From contig CAVYXG010000001.1 of assembly GCA_963772375.1 (NCBI GenBank), positions 1,612,001-1,676,000 on the forward strand: a DNA stretch of 64,000 nucleotides. Reading direction: 5' to 3'. The position numbers and the translations under genes were made by a program. This DNA comes from DATBHM01 sp963772375. Lineage in GTDB: Bacteria; Actinomycetota; UBA4738; JACQTL01. Below, in pieces: positions 34,118-42,234 of this stretch (its first letter is position 1; the number at the start of each line of letters is the position of its first letter). A model generated the notes under the pieces. That model was not told where the DNA came from, did not search any database, and worked only from the letters and a program-made list of their open reading frames with translations.

Positions 34118-35526
34118 GACAACTCCTCCTGCAGTTCACCGTCGGCGTCGAGCGTTGGCTCGTCTTCGTGGTCTCGTCGTCGCCCGCCGACCCCCAGGCT
34201 CAGCAGGCGGCGATGCTTTCGGTAGGCGACGACGCCGACCAATGGCCATCCGGAAAGGACGTGGAAGTTGGCGGCGGTCACGAGGTCGGCCCGCCGGACG
34301 ACGGCTGGTGTCACCAGGACGAGCCCGACCCGGGCGAACCCATTCGGAGATACGGTGTCGGCGAGGGCCACGCCGACGGAGGGCATGCCTGCATCGCGCC
34401 GCCCCGCCACTGCCGTGCCGCCTCGCCGCACGCGCGAGTTGCGGGCTCGAACCTGCGGCTGGACCGTGCCAACGGAGCCGGGCGAGCTCTGACGCCACCT
34501 CCAGCTCTCGCGGAGCTGCATCGCGAGCATGATCAGGTCGATCGACGGGTCCGTCCCGAACAGCTCGATCCGATCGATGCGCGCGTTGCTGGCGGCCAGC
34601 CCCAGTTGGGGGGCCAGCTCCGCGACCTCCTCCGGGAGAGCCTGGTCGGGCGGGGCCGGGAGCTCACCGAGGACCGGGGCCCCCATCTCCTTGGCGATCG
34701 CTTCGGCCCCCACGACGGACGGGCGCAGAGCCTCGATGGAGGCGGCCACGCCGACCCCCAGCATCAGCCCGAGGAGTCCCCCCAGGGCCAAGTCGGGAAT
34801 GCGGCGGTTCGGTGCTGCCACGATCGGAGCCTCGGCCGGGTCGAGCAGCGAGGCCTGCGGTCGAAGCGCGTCGCTGGTTGCGATCGTGGCCCGCTCAGAC
34901 TCGAGCACGACCCGCCGCTGGGAGAGGTAATCACGTGTCTGGGCCAGGTTGTCGCGCTGGCTCCTGAGCGCCTGCTGCTGGGCGGGATCGGTCGTGTGCG
35001 CGATCCTGGAATTGAGTGCGTCCAGCTTCGAGTCGGCGTCGACGATCTGCCGCGTCAGGTCGTCGATCTGGGAGTTCAGGTCGTCCGTGATCTGGTTGAC
35101 CCGACCCGTGCTGATGGCAACCCTCGACTGGATCACCCGTTTGGCCAGGGCGTTCGCCAGCGCTGCGGCGACCCGCGGGTTCGTGTCCGTCACTGTGAGC
35201 TCGAGCACCCCGGACGTCCCGAGCGCCCCGACGGCGATGGCGTGCTTTGCGACATCCATCACGTGCCGGTGGGCGCCGATTTGGCGGAGCGCCCCCGCCA
35301 CCTCGGCGGGCCCGGTCGCGATCGCCCGTGCCGTGTCCGCGATCGCTTGTGACTCGGACGAGCTCTGCGGATCCGGAGTATCGAGCACGAGCCTCGCGGA
35401 AGCCGAGTACTCGGTGTGCTGGTTCAGATGGAGAGCGAGCCCTCCCGCCATACCGAGGAGGACGAAGAACACGATCAGGAAGAAGTGATGACGGAAGATA
35501 CGGTTGGTGGCTTCGTTGAGTTCCAC
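34114..35526 (-). CDS. Wzz/chain-length-determinant-like polysaccharide co-polymerase
   Basis: 470 aa from the GTG at 35526 (GGAG ribosome site upstream). The first membrane helix is about residues 14-31 (FFLIVFFVLLGMAGGLAL), followed by a periplasmic coiled-coil-rich domain (about 120-235), a second helix near 247-270 (IPDLALGGLLGLMLGVGVAASIEAL) and a cytoplasmic domain. The cytoplasmic part resembles a BY-kinase fold but lacks an intact Walker A, so it is probably not a kinase. It controls chain length together with Wzy. Confidence 0.82.
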   Translation of the reverse strand: MELNEATNRIFRHHFFLIVFFVLLGMAGGLALHLNQHTEYSASARLVLDTPDPQSSSESQAIADTARAIATGPAEVAGALRQIGAHRHVMDVAKHAIAVGALGTSGVLELTVTDTNPRVAAALANALAKRVIQSRVAISTGRVNQITDDLNSQIDDLTRQIVDADSKLDALNSRIAHTTDPAQQQALRSQRDNLAQTRDYLSQRRVVLESERATIATSDALRPQASLLDPAEAPIVAAPNRRIPDLALGGLLGLMLGVGVAASIEALRPSVVGAEAIAKEMGAPVLGELPAPPDQALPEEVAELAPQLGLAASNARIDRIELFGTDPSIDLIMLAMQLRESWRWRQSSPGSVGTVQPQVRARNSRVRRGGTAVAGRRDAGMPSVGVALADTVSPNGFARVGLVLVTPAVVRRADLVTAANFHVLSGWPLVGVVAYRKHRRLLSLGVGGRRRDHEDEPTLDADGELQEELS

Positions 35527-35530
35527 GGAT

Positions 35531-36343
35531 TCACACGCTCCTTGCCGCGCTCGGGGCCAGTTCCGGGGAACGTCCCAACCGGGAGTGGGCGGACCGGGCC
35601 CGCCCTCCAACACTCCCCTGCGCGGGCCGCGGGACCAGCCTGTGCCCCATCTCGAAGTCGTTCAGCATCTCGGCGACTCCGTCCTGCATTGCGAAGGCCG
35701 CTGCAGCCAGCCGCGAGTGAAGCCCCAACTTCGTGAGGACGTTCTGAATGTGTGTGCGCGCTGTCTGTGGACTGATGAACAGACGCGTTGCGATCGAGGC
35801 GTTGTCCCCTCCCGCAGACAACAGGGCCAAGACCTCACGCTCTCTCGGCGTCAGCCGCGCCAGCAGCCGGAGATTGTCCTGGCGTTGCCGACCTCGCCGG
35901 ACCATGTACTCGACGAGCGGTCCGAGCATGTCGGGGGCGATGTACGTCTGGCCCCTCGCGACCGTCCGGGCCGCATGGATCAGATCCGGGAGTGCGCAGT
36001 TCTTGGTCAGGTAGCCCGAGGCGCCTGCGAGGAGGGCATCGACAAGGTCCGACTGGTCACCGTCGTCGCTGAGGAACACGACCCTGGTCTCATCGACCAG
36101 CTCCCGCATGTTGGCGATCGCTCGCAGTCCCCCCCCGTTCGGAAGTGTCCCCGTCAGCACCGCCACGTCGGGTCGGTGCCGATCGGCCTCACTCAGCGCA
36201 CTCGGTGCATCGGCCGCCATCGCGACCACGACGAGATCGGACTCGCGTTCCAGGGTCGCGCGGACAGCTTCCCTGAACAAAGAATGCTCGTCGGCCAGGA
36301 TGATTCGAATCTCCGACCGATCCAATCCGACGACGCCTGTCAT
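35531..36343 (-). CDS. LuxR-type response regulator lacking the phosphoacceptor Asp
   Basis: 270 aa from the ATG at 36343. The N-terminal receiver domain keeps the acidic pair (ILADEHSLF) and Lys (LTKNCA), but the phosphorylated Asp position is Thr64 (VAVLTGTLP). The C-terminal LuxR HTH is intact (LTPREREVLALLSAG, ASIATRLFISPQTARTHIQNVLTKL). It ends 4 bases before the Wzz start and so heads the biosynthetic genes. Phosphorylation-independent control, or heterodimer formation with the canonical regulator just upstream, is plausible. Confidence 0.87.
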   Translation of the reverse strand: MTGVVGLDRSEIRIILADEHSLFREAVRATLERESDLVVVAMAADAPSALSEADRHRPDVAVLTGTLPNGGGLRAIANMRELVDETRVVFLSDDGDQSDLVDALLAGASGYLTKNCALPDLIHAARTVARGQTYIAPDMLGPLVEYMVRRGRQRQDNLRLLARLTPREREVLALLSAGGDNASIATRLFISPQTARTHIQNVLTKLGLHSRLAAAAFAMQDGVAEMLNDFEMGHRLVPRPAQGSVGGRARSAHSRLGRSPELAPSAARSV

Positions 36344-36468
36344 GCCTCCCCCGAGTGAGTCGATTGCGCAAGCGACCCTCTCGCACGACGCCAGAGCGCG
36401 CATGCGCAGCGCGTCGTATTTGGACTACGTCGTTTGCCCGAGGGGTCGCTCGATGAGGGGACGGACTG

Positions 36469-36483
36469 CCGCGGGAACCGCGG
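36469..36483. promoter_or_regulatory. CCGCGG-GAA-CCGCGG inverted repeat between the two response regulator genes
   Basis: A perfect 6-bp-arm repeat immediately after the stop of the upstream response regulator, without a T-run on the minus strand. It could be an attenuator or a protein site in the 140-base gap; function uncertain. Confidence 0.3.
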
Positions 36484-37158
36484 TCAAGCGCTCTCCGACC
36501 CTCGCATCCCCCGATGGCGGGACGGGGGCGGCACGATGCCGTGCCGGACCGCAAATGCGACGGCCTCGAGTCGTGAGTGCACCTGGAGCTTCATGAGAAT
36601 GCTCTGAATGTGGGTCCGGACGGTGTGCGGGCTGACGCTCAGGTCTCGCGCGATCTGGACGTTCGAGTAGCCTTCAACCAGCAAGGCAAGGACCTCGCGC
36701 TCGCGAGCCGTGAGGTGCTGCGCGAGCATCTGCGCCGCGTCGTCCTTCGACGCGCCCCCGGCGACCGAGCTCGCGAACCTGTGCGGGAGGACGACCTGCC
36801 CTTCGACGATGGCCTGGATCGACTGGACGAAGGTGGGCACGGAGACGTCCTTGGTGAGGTATCCGTGGAATCCGGCCCGGATCGCCCGCCGTGCCGTGCC
36901 GGGGTCGTCCATTGCGGTGAGGACGACGATCCTGATCTGCGGCCGCATCTCGAGGATCTCCCGACCAACTGAGAGACCGCTCCGGTCGGGCAGACCGAGG
37001 TCGAGGAGCACGATGTCGGGTTGCTCCCGCTCGATGGCAGCGATCGCTTCCGCCCCGGTCGTGCACGGTGGGGGCACCTCGATGCCAAGGTCGATGAGGC
37101 TCATCCGGATGACGTCGGCGAACAGCGCGTGGTCATCGACGAGCAGGATTCGCGTCAC
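36484..37158 (-). CDS. LuxR-type (NarL/FixJ) response regulator
   Basis: 224 aa from the GTG at 37158, which overlaps the kinase stop (GTGA). The receiver has VDDH (Asp8, Asp9), phosphoacceptor Asp53 in VLLDLGLPD, and the conserved Lys in LTKDVS; the LuxR HTH is LTAREREVLALLVEG through SVSPHTVRTHIQSILMKL. It is the cognate partner of the histidine kinase and probably the activator of the polysaccharide operon. Confidence 0.9.
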   Translation of the reverse strand: MTRILLVDDHALFADVIRMSLIDLGIEVPPPCTTGAEAIAAIEREQPDIVLLDLGLPDRSGLSVGREILEMRPQIRIVVLTAMDDPGTARRAIRAGFHGYLTKDVSVPTFVQSIQAIVEGQVVLPHRFASSVAGGASKDDAAQMLAQHLTAREREVLALLVEGYSNVQIARDLSVSPHTVRTHIQSILMKLQVHSRLEAVAFAVRHGIVPPPSRHRGMRGSESA

Positions 37159-38306
37159 GACCCGGACCCGGCAACCGGCAGTTCGATGGTGAAGATCGAC
37201 CCTCGGCCGGTGGAACGGACGAAGATGCGACCGCCGTGCGCTTGCACCACCTTCCACGCGATGTAGAGCCCGAGCCCGGCCCCCGGGAGGCCGGCTGCAC
37301 CCGAGCGACCCCGGACGAATGGGCGGAAGAGGATCCCCTGCTCGGCGACGGGAATCCCCGGACCCGAGTCCGACACGGTGATTGCGACGCTGCCTCGCCC
37401 GGGCTCAGCCCGAATCTCGATCCGCGCGTCCGTCGGGGTGTATGCCAACGCATTGCGGATCAAGTTGGCGATGGCCGAGGACATCGATGCAGCGTCGACC
37501 ATCACGAAGAGGCCGTCGAGGTCCCGGACCACGATGCGCGAGGCATCCCATCCCCTGGACGCCGACGCGCACGCCTCGAGGACGATGTCCCGGACACGCG
37601 TGGGGGAGGGGAGGATCGCCTCCACGTCCGAAGCCCATCGCAGCACCTGCCCCACGTCGCGCGACAGCTGATCGAGCTCCCGCACCGATCGCGTCAGCAG
37701 GGTCCGCGCATCCGGTGACTGCGGCTCAAGAAGCGCTCGCTCCACCGCGGCCCTCGCCGCAACGAGGGGCGCGCGGATCTCGTGCGCGGCGACCGCCACC
37801 GCGTCCACGATCGCATCAGGGGTGCTCGCAGGGGGATCTTCGATCGGCTGCGTTGTCTCGATCAGGAATCGTCGAATCTCTCCAAGCCGTCCCGACACCG
37901 CGGGCGAAGCCCCAGCGACGAGCACGAGGATGTTCTCGGCATCGATGGCGTCGGCCTCCCGATGGCCGGCGGTCGTCGCGAATCCTTCCAGCAACGCCGA
38001 CCGTTCCGCTGACGACAGCCACCGCCACGGGCGGACCCGAGAGAGCCGGATCGCCAGCGACTCCTCACCCGACTGAGGATCGAATCCGACGGTCCCAACG
38101 AACGAGAGCTCCTCGTTCGGGGCCTCTGCGGCCCAGGCGGCAGCCGGCAGGCCAAAACAGCCGAAACAGTAGTCGAGCGCCTCTACGGCCACGTTTGAGC
38201 GCAAATCACCCGGAAGAGGAAGGTCGACGGCGTACCCCGTCTCCCCCGGGACCGCTGCACCGCGGACAACTGAGATTGATGCCACCGTCCCCCTATCCGA
38301 CCCCAC
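37155..38306 (-). CDS. sensor histidine kinase
   Basis: 383 aa, start GTG. An N-terminal unrecognised sensory region (1-165, no membrane helix visible) is followed by a HisKA dimerisation helix with His175 in AVAAHEIRAPL, and an ATPase domain with N box NLIRNALAYTP, G1 DSGPGIP and G2 GAGLGLYIA. It is soluble, so it probably senses a cytoplasmic signal. It forms an operon with the response regulator that follows and is divergent from the BldD-like gene. Confidence 0.88.
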   Translation of the reverse strand: MGSDRGTVASISVVRGAAVPGETGYAVDLPLPGDLRSNVAVEALDYCFGCFGLPAAAWAAEAPNEELSFVGTVGFDPQSGEESLAIRLSRVRPWRWLSSAERSALLEGFATTAGHREADAIDAENILVLVAGASPAVSGRLGEIRRFLIETTQPIEDPPASTPDAIVDAVAVAAHEIRAPLVAARAAVERALLEPQSPDARTLLTRSVRELDQLSRDVGQVLRWASDVEAILPSPTRVRDIVLEACASASRGWDASRIVVRDLDGLFVMVDAASMSSAIANLIRNALAYTPTDARIEIRAEPGRGSVAITVSDSGPGIPVAEQGILFRPFVRGRSGAAGLPGAGLGLYIAWKVVQAHGGRIFVRSTGRGSIFTIELPVAGSGS

Positions 38307-38645
38307 TTCGTGTGGAGCTCTCGATCAGGCGCACTCAATCGCCTCCGGACGCTCCCCACAACCCAAGTATCAGCGTGTGACGCGGGAATCGTAACCGCAG
38401 AATGCGGTTTTCCACAAGAGGGAGATTCAGGAACAATGTACCGAAGTGGGGCAAGGCGCACCTGGACGAGCGCCGGACGCACGAGATTCCGTGGTCCTTC
38501 TACTCGCGGCCCGTCCGGCCGCATCACGATCCGCACGATCGATCTTCGTATCTTTCCTACGTGGGGGCCCACAAACTGGAATTGGCTCACGAGCGGAAGT
38601 AGGCTCAGGCATCCAATGGCTACCAGGGGACGGGCTGGAGGACGC
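38307..38645. promoter_or_regulatory. 339-base divergent regulatory region between histidine kinase and BldD-like gene
   Basis: No convincing ORF. It holds the perfect palindrome at 38393-38409 and presumably the promoters of both flanking genes. A GGAGG ribosome site at about 38638-38642 supports the GTG start of the BldD-like gene. Confidence 0.5.
38393..38409. promoter_or_regulatory. perfect palindrome AACCGCA-GAA-TGCGGTT
   Basis: 7-bp arms and a 3-base centre, 87 bases upstream of the kinase start and about 240 bases upstream of the BldD-like start. BldD-type regulators bind short palindromes as dimers and often their own promoter, so this is a candidate operator; the sequence is not an obvious match to the published BldD consensus. 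Confidence 0.4.
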
Positions 38646-39116
38646 GTGTCGAGGATTGCACAGGAGGTGGGCCGTGAATTGAGATATGCCCGCCTCGTAC
38701 GTGGATGGACGCTGAAGGACGTCAGCAGGCACTCCAAGGGCCGCTTCAAGCCGAGCGCACTCGGGGGATACGAGCGGGGCGAGCGAGCAATCACCCTCGA
38801 GCGATTCTGCGAGATCGCGATCCTGTATGGAACGCCCCCGGACGTCATGCTCGCGGCGGCGCTCGAGCCGTCGGGGGCGCTTCGTCCCCAGGACATCGTG
38901 ATCGACCTCACGCGCATCGACCAGCTGAATTCCGAAGAGCGAGACGCCGTCGATGCCCTTGTGCAGTACGTCTCAGCGCAGCGCGACCAGGCCCCCGGGG
39001 GTCGGATCCGGCTACGGTGGGGAGACCTCGTACTCCTCGCCGAGGCGGCGTCTCTTCCGCCAGAAACGTTGATCGCGCGCCTTCGCCCGGCGCTCGTCCG
39101 TCTCGCGGCCGAATAG
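38646..39116 (+). CDS. BldD-like transcriptional regulator
   Basis: 156 aa from the GTG at 38646 (good ribosome site; an upstream in-frame ATG at 38616 is the alternative). The HTH (about 8-70) closely follows Streptomyces BldD: RELRYARLVRGWTLKDVS, KGRFKPSALGGYERGERAIT and LYGTPPDVML. The C-terminal domain also aligns. BldD binds c-di-GMP through RGD-x8-RQDD; here the equivalent is RDQ-x8-RWGD (Arg113, Arg124 and Asp127 kept, the second Asp lost). It may still bind a dinucleotide, weakly or differently. It is divergent from the polysaccharide operon and probably regulates it. Confidence 0.82.
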   Translation: MSRIAQEVGRELRYARLVRGWTLKDVSRHSKGRFKPSALGGYERGERAITLERFCEIAILYGTPPDVMLAAALEPSGALRPQDIVIDLTRIDQLNSEERDAVDALVQYVSAQRDQAPGGRIRLRWGDLVLLAEAASLPPETLIARLRPALVRLAAE

Positions 39117-39239
39117 TCAGGCTGGCCCCAGTCCTCGTCGGTGCGGGCCGGTCTGGCGGTGCGGGTCGAATCGTCCTCGCAGTCGGTGGTGGTGAGGGGA
39201 CCTCGTCGATCCCCCCTGGCCAGCTGGAGCCGCTGAGGA

Positions 39240-39524
39240 CTACGCGTGGTGCTCGCGGGGAGTCGGCGTGTTGCCGAGCGGCCGGAGCACCAGCTGGTCG
39301 TGGGGCTCGACAACGTCGACCAGCCCCTCGATGCCTTCCTCGACGAACAGCACGAACCCGTGCTCGCTCACCTCGCGGTCTCCCGGCTCGGGACGGTCGG
39401 TCAGCGCGAACTTCACACCGGCGCCGGCCCGCGAGACGCGCACGCGGGCATCCGGGTTGAACCGCTGCGCGGCCTCGTGCGAGCGCCGCAGGATGTCGAC
39501 CGCCCAGTCGCTGAACTCGAGCAC
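39240..39524 (-). CDS. HesB/IscA-like protein without cysteines
   Basis: 94 aa with the small beta-rich layout of HesB-like proteins (RVRVSRAGAGVKFALTDRP, then GFVLFVEEGIEGLVDVVEPHDQLVLRP), but no cysteine at all, so it cannot bind an Fe-S cluster like IscA. Actinobacterial genomes often carry such Cys-free homologues of unknown role. It is monocistronic, convergent with the BldD-like gene. Confidence 0.55.
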   Translation of the reverse strand: MLEFSDWAVDILRRSHEAAQRFNPDARVRVSRAGAGVKFALTDRPEPGDREVSEHGFVLFVEEGIEGLVDVVEPHDQLVLRPLGNTPTPREHHA

Positions 39525-39703
39525 GGTCCCATCCTACGGACTCCTCGGGACTCGGCCTCCGGACGGCCATGGGGCGCGAGGATCAGCCCGCTTCAGTCGG
39601 CTGCGCGTCCGGTTGTCCTGGTTCTGCGTTGCGGCGCATACTTCCCCGGGCCCGAGCGCCCCGCCATGACGAGACCCGAGATGAGACCGATGAGCGTGCC
39701 CTT

Positions 39704-40939
39704 ATGGCCTTCGCGCCCCGACGCCGCGCCCGGAGCATCTGGCGCTTCTACCGGGCTGAGCAGCGAACCCTCCGGCAGGGTCTCGCCGCGCTGCTGCTGT
39801 CCACGGGTGCGGGGCTCGTCGCGGGCATCGTGCTGGGTTCGATCAGCGACACCCTGAAGCTCCTCCCTTCCCTGTTCATCCTCATCCCCGCAGCCGTCGG
39901 CATGAAGGGGACGATCTTCGGCGCGATCGGCGCCCGGCTGGGAACGGCGAGCGCGGCCGGTCTGTTCGAGGTCACCAGGGAACGCAGCGGCGTCCTGTAC
40001 CAGAACGTCTTCGCCGGGACGATCACCACGTTCTCCTCGTGCCTCTACCTCGCCGCCCTGGCGCGGCTGTCGGCGCTGGCGTTCGGCCTGCCGTCGATCT
40101 CGTTCCTCGACTTCGTGACGATCTCGGTCGTGGGGGGTGTCCTGGGCTCGGCACTGGCGATGATCCTGACGATCGGGCTGTCGGTGCTCTCGTACCGGCG
40201 GGGATTCGACCTCGACTCGGTGTCGACGCCGATCGTCACGGCGTCCGGCGACATGGTGACCATCCCGTGCCTGTTCCTGGCGACGTTCATCGTGCGGGTG
40301 GGATGGGTGAACGCCGTCGTGGCCGGCATCTGCATCGTGGTCTGCCTGTACGCGACGGTCCGCGGCGTGCTGACCGACCTCCCGATGGCCCGGCGGGCGA
40401 TCCTCGAGATGACCGGCGTGATCCTGCTGACCCCGCTCCTCGACATCCTCGCGGGGACCGTCGTCGAGCCGCGCATCGACCACTTCACGGCGTTCCCGGG
40501 GCTGCTCGTGATCATCCCGCCGCTGGTGTCGAACGCCGGGGCGCTGGGCGGGATCCTGTCGTCGCGGCTCTCGTCGAAGCTCCACCTCGGTCTGATCTCC
40601 ACCAGGATGTGGCCCGAACGCCTGGCGTGGGCGGACGCCTCGCTGGTGATGGCCTCCGGCCTCGTCGCGTTCGCGCTGGTCGGGACGCTGGGGTTCCTCT
40701 ACGGCGTGCTCGTGCACAAGTCCCTGGGACCGGGCGTGATGATCGGAGGAACGGTGCTGACCGGCGTGATCACGACCCTCATCGCGATCCTGGTCGGGTA
40801 CTACGTGGCCGTCCTGTCCTCGCGGTTCGGCCTCGACCCCGACAACCAGTCGGTGCCGATCATCACCAGCGTGATGGACCTGGCCGGCATCATCACGTTC
40901 CTGCTGGTGCTGTCGCTCCTCGGCGTCGGGATCCGCTGA
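39704..40939 (+). CDS. SLC41/MgtE-type divalent cation transporter
   Basis: 411 aa from the ATG at 39704. About ten membrane segments are arranged as two homologous halves, each with an MgtE-type pore motif: LFILIPAAVGMKGTIFGAIGARLGTA in the first half and LLVIIPPLVSNAGALGGILSSRLSS in the second. There is no N-terminal CBS domain, so it resembles SLC41 carriers rather than classical MgtE channels. Mg2+ is the likely substrate. The next gene encodes its probable cytoplasmic regulator. Confidence 0.83.
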   Translation: MAFAPRRRARSIWRFYRAEQRTLRQGLAALLLSTGAGLVAGIVLGSISDTLKLLPSLFILIPAAVGMKGTIFGAIGARLGTASAAGLFEVTRERSGVLYQNVFAGTITTFSSCLYLAALARLSALAFGLPSISFLDFVTISVVGGVLGSALAMILTIGLSVLSYRRGFDLDSVSTPIVTASGDMVTIPCLFLATFIVRVGWVNAVVAGICIVVCLYATVRGVLTDLPMARRAILEMTGVILLTPLLDILAGTVVEPRIDHFTAFPGLLVIIPPLVSNAGALGGILSSRLSSKLHLGLISTRMWPERLAWADASLVMASGLVAFALVGTLGFLYGVLVHKSLGPGVMIGGTVLTGVITTLIAILVGYYVAVLSSRFGLDPDNQSVPIITSVMDLAGIITFLLVLSLLGVGIR

Positions 40940-41002
40940 TGGCTCCTGAGCAGCGGGGATGGACGCGGTCCGCGTTCCTGTCACTATTCCGGGTCACGAC
41001 GC

Positions 41003-42208
41003 ATGGCTGACGACGAGAGACCGAAGAACGTCAAGGAGCTGCTCGTCGAGGCGAAGGACGCCTCGGAGCTCATGGTGGACCTGGCCTACGCGGCGGTCTT
41101 CTTCAACGAGGACGACCTGGCCGAGGAGGTCGAGGAGCTCGAGGAGCGCATGGATGCGTACCTCCGGCGCCTCCGTGAGGTCGCCATGCTCGCCGCGCGT
41201 TCCCCCGAGGACGCCGAGCAGATGGCCGGCGTCCTGCACATCGCGGCTGCCATCGAGAAGATCGGCGACGCCGCCTCCGACATCGCCCGTGTGGTCCAGG
41301 CCAACCTCGGCATCCCCGACGAGCTCCGGCCGGACCTCCGCCACGCCGACGAGGTCACCGGCCGGGTGCGCGTGCGCGACGGCGCCGAGGCCGTCGGCCA
41401 GTCGCTCCGGGAGCTGATGCTCCCGAGCGAGATCGGCGTGTGGCTCCTGGCCGTGCGACGTGGCGCCGACTGGGAGTTCGGCCCTGGGCCGGACACCATC
41501 GTGTCCGGAGGCGACGTGCTGGTGTTCCAGGGTCCCGAGGAGGCCGCGAACCTGCTCCGGAAGATCGTGGGCGCTCCCCCGCTGCCGGTCGCGCCGGAGC
41601 GCGAGACCCCGGCGCTGACCGACCTCGACCGCGCGGTCGACATCCTCGTCGAGATGAAGAACTCAGCCGAGGTGGCGGTCGGGCTCGCCTACTCGTCGCT
41701 GCTGTTCAACGACCCCGCGCTGGCTGCGGAGGTGTCCACGCTCGAGGCCCGAAGCGACATCCTCCACGACGAGCTCGAATCGTGGGTGCTGCGCTCGGCG
41801 CCGGAGGCGCGCAAGCCGGAAGAGCTCCGGGGGATCCTCCGCCTGGCGCAGGCCGGCGAGACGATCTTCGACGCGGCGCGCGACATGACGTGGTCGGTCG
41901 AGCACGGCGAGGAGCTCCACCCGGTCGTGGCCATGGCGCTCGAGGAGACCGACGAGATCGCCAGCGAGGTCGTGGTCGAATCCGGCTCCCCGGCGGACGG
42001 GCACTCGCTGAAGGAGCTCGCCGTCGAGACCGAGACGGGGATGTTCGTGCTGGCCGTGCAGCGCGGGCGGCGGTGGGTGTACCGGCCCCGGGCGGGGTTC
42101 GTCCTCGAGGGGGGCGACCGCGTGATCTCGGTGGGGCCGGAGGAGGGGGCGTCGGAGCTCCAGGCCATGGCGACGGCGCCCGCCCGGGCCTTCTCCGCCG
42201 GGCCGTAG
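41003..42208 (+). CDS. duplicated PhoU / TrkA_C (RCK_C) domain protein
   Basis: 401 aa made of two similar halves (about 1-200 and 205-395). Each has a PhoU-like helical segment (VKELLVEAKDASELMVDLAYAAVFF in the first; VDILVEMKNSAEVAVGLAYSSLLF in the second) and a TrkA_C ligand-binding domain (SLRELMLPSEIGVWLLAVRRG; SLKELAVETETGMFVLAVQRG). Such proteins regulate ion carriers by binding nucleotides or ions. Its duplication mirrors the two-halves SLC41-like transporter 63 bases upstream. Confidence 0.82.
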   Translation: MADDERPKNVKELLVEAKDASELMVDLAYAAVFFNEDDLAEEVEELEERMDAYLRRLREVAMLAARSPEDAEQMAGVLHIAAAIEKIGDAASDIARVVQANLGIPDELRPDLRHADEVTGRVRVRDGAEAVGQSLRELMLPSEIGVWLLAVRRGADWEFGPGPDTIVSGGDVLVFQGPEEAANLLRKIVGAPPLPVAPERETPALTDLDRAVDILVEMKNSAEVAVGLAYSSLLFNDPALAAEVSTLEARSDILHDELESWVLRSAPEARKPEELRGILRLAQAGETIFDAARDMTWSVEHGEELHPVVAMALEETDEIASEVVVESGSPADGHSLKELAVETETGMFVLAVQRGRRWVYRPRAGFVLEGGDRVISVGPEEGASELQAMATAPARAFSAGP

Positions 42209-42234
42209 TCCCCTTCCGCTACCGTCACGGAACC

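Noticed and set aside
35011..35100. Wzz coiled coil considered as a phage or secretion component
   Set aside because: Two flanking membrane helices and the operon position identify it as a chain-length determinant.
41440..42234. Upstream extension of the rtcB frame
   Set aside because: It overlaps the PhoU/TrkA_C gene in another frame and adds Arg/Gly-rich sequence with no homology; ATG 42235 fits RtcB.
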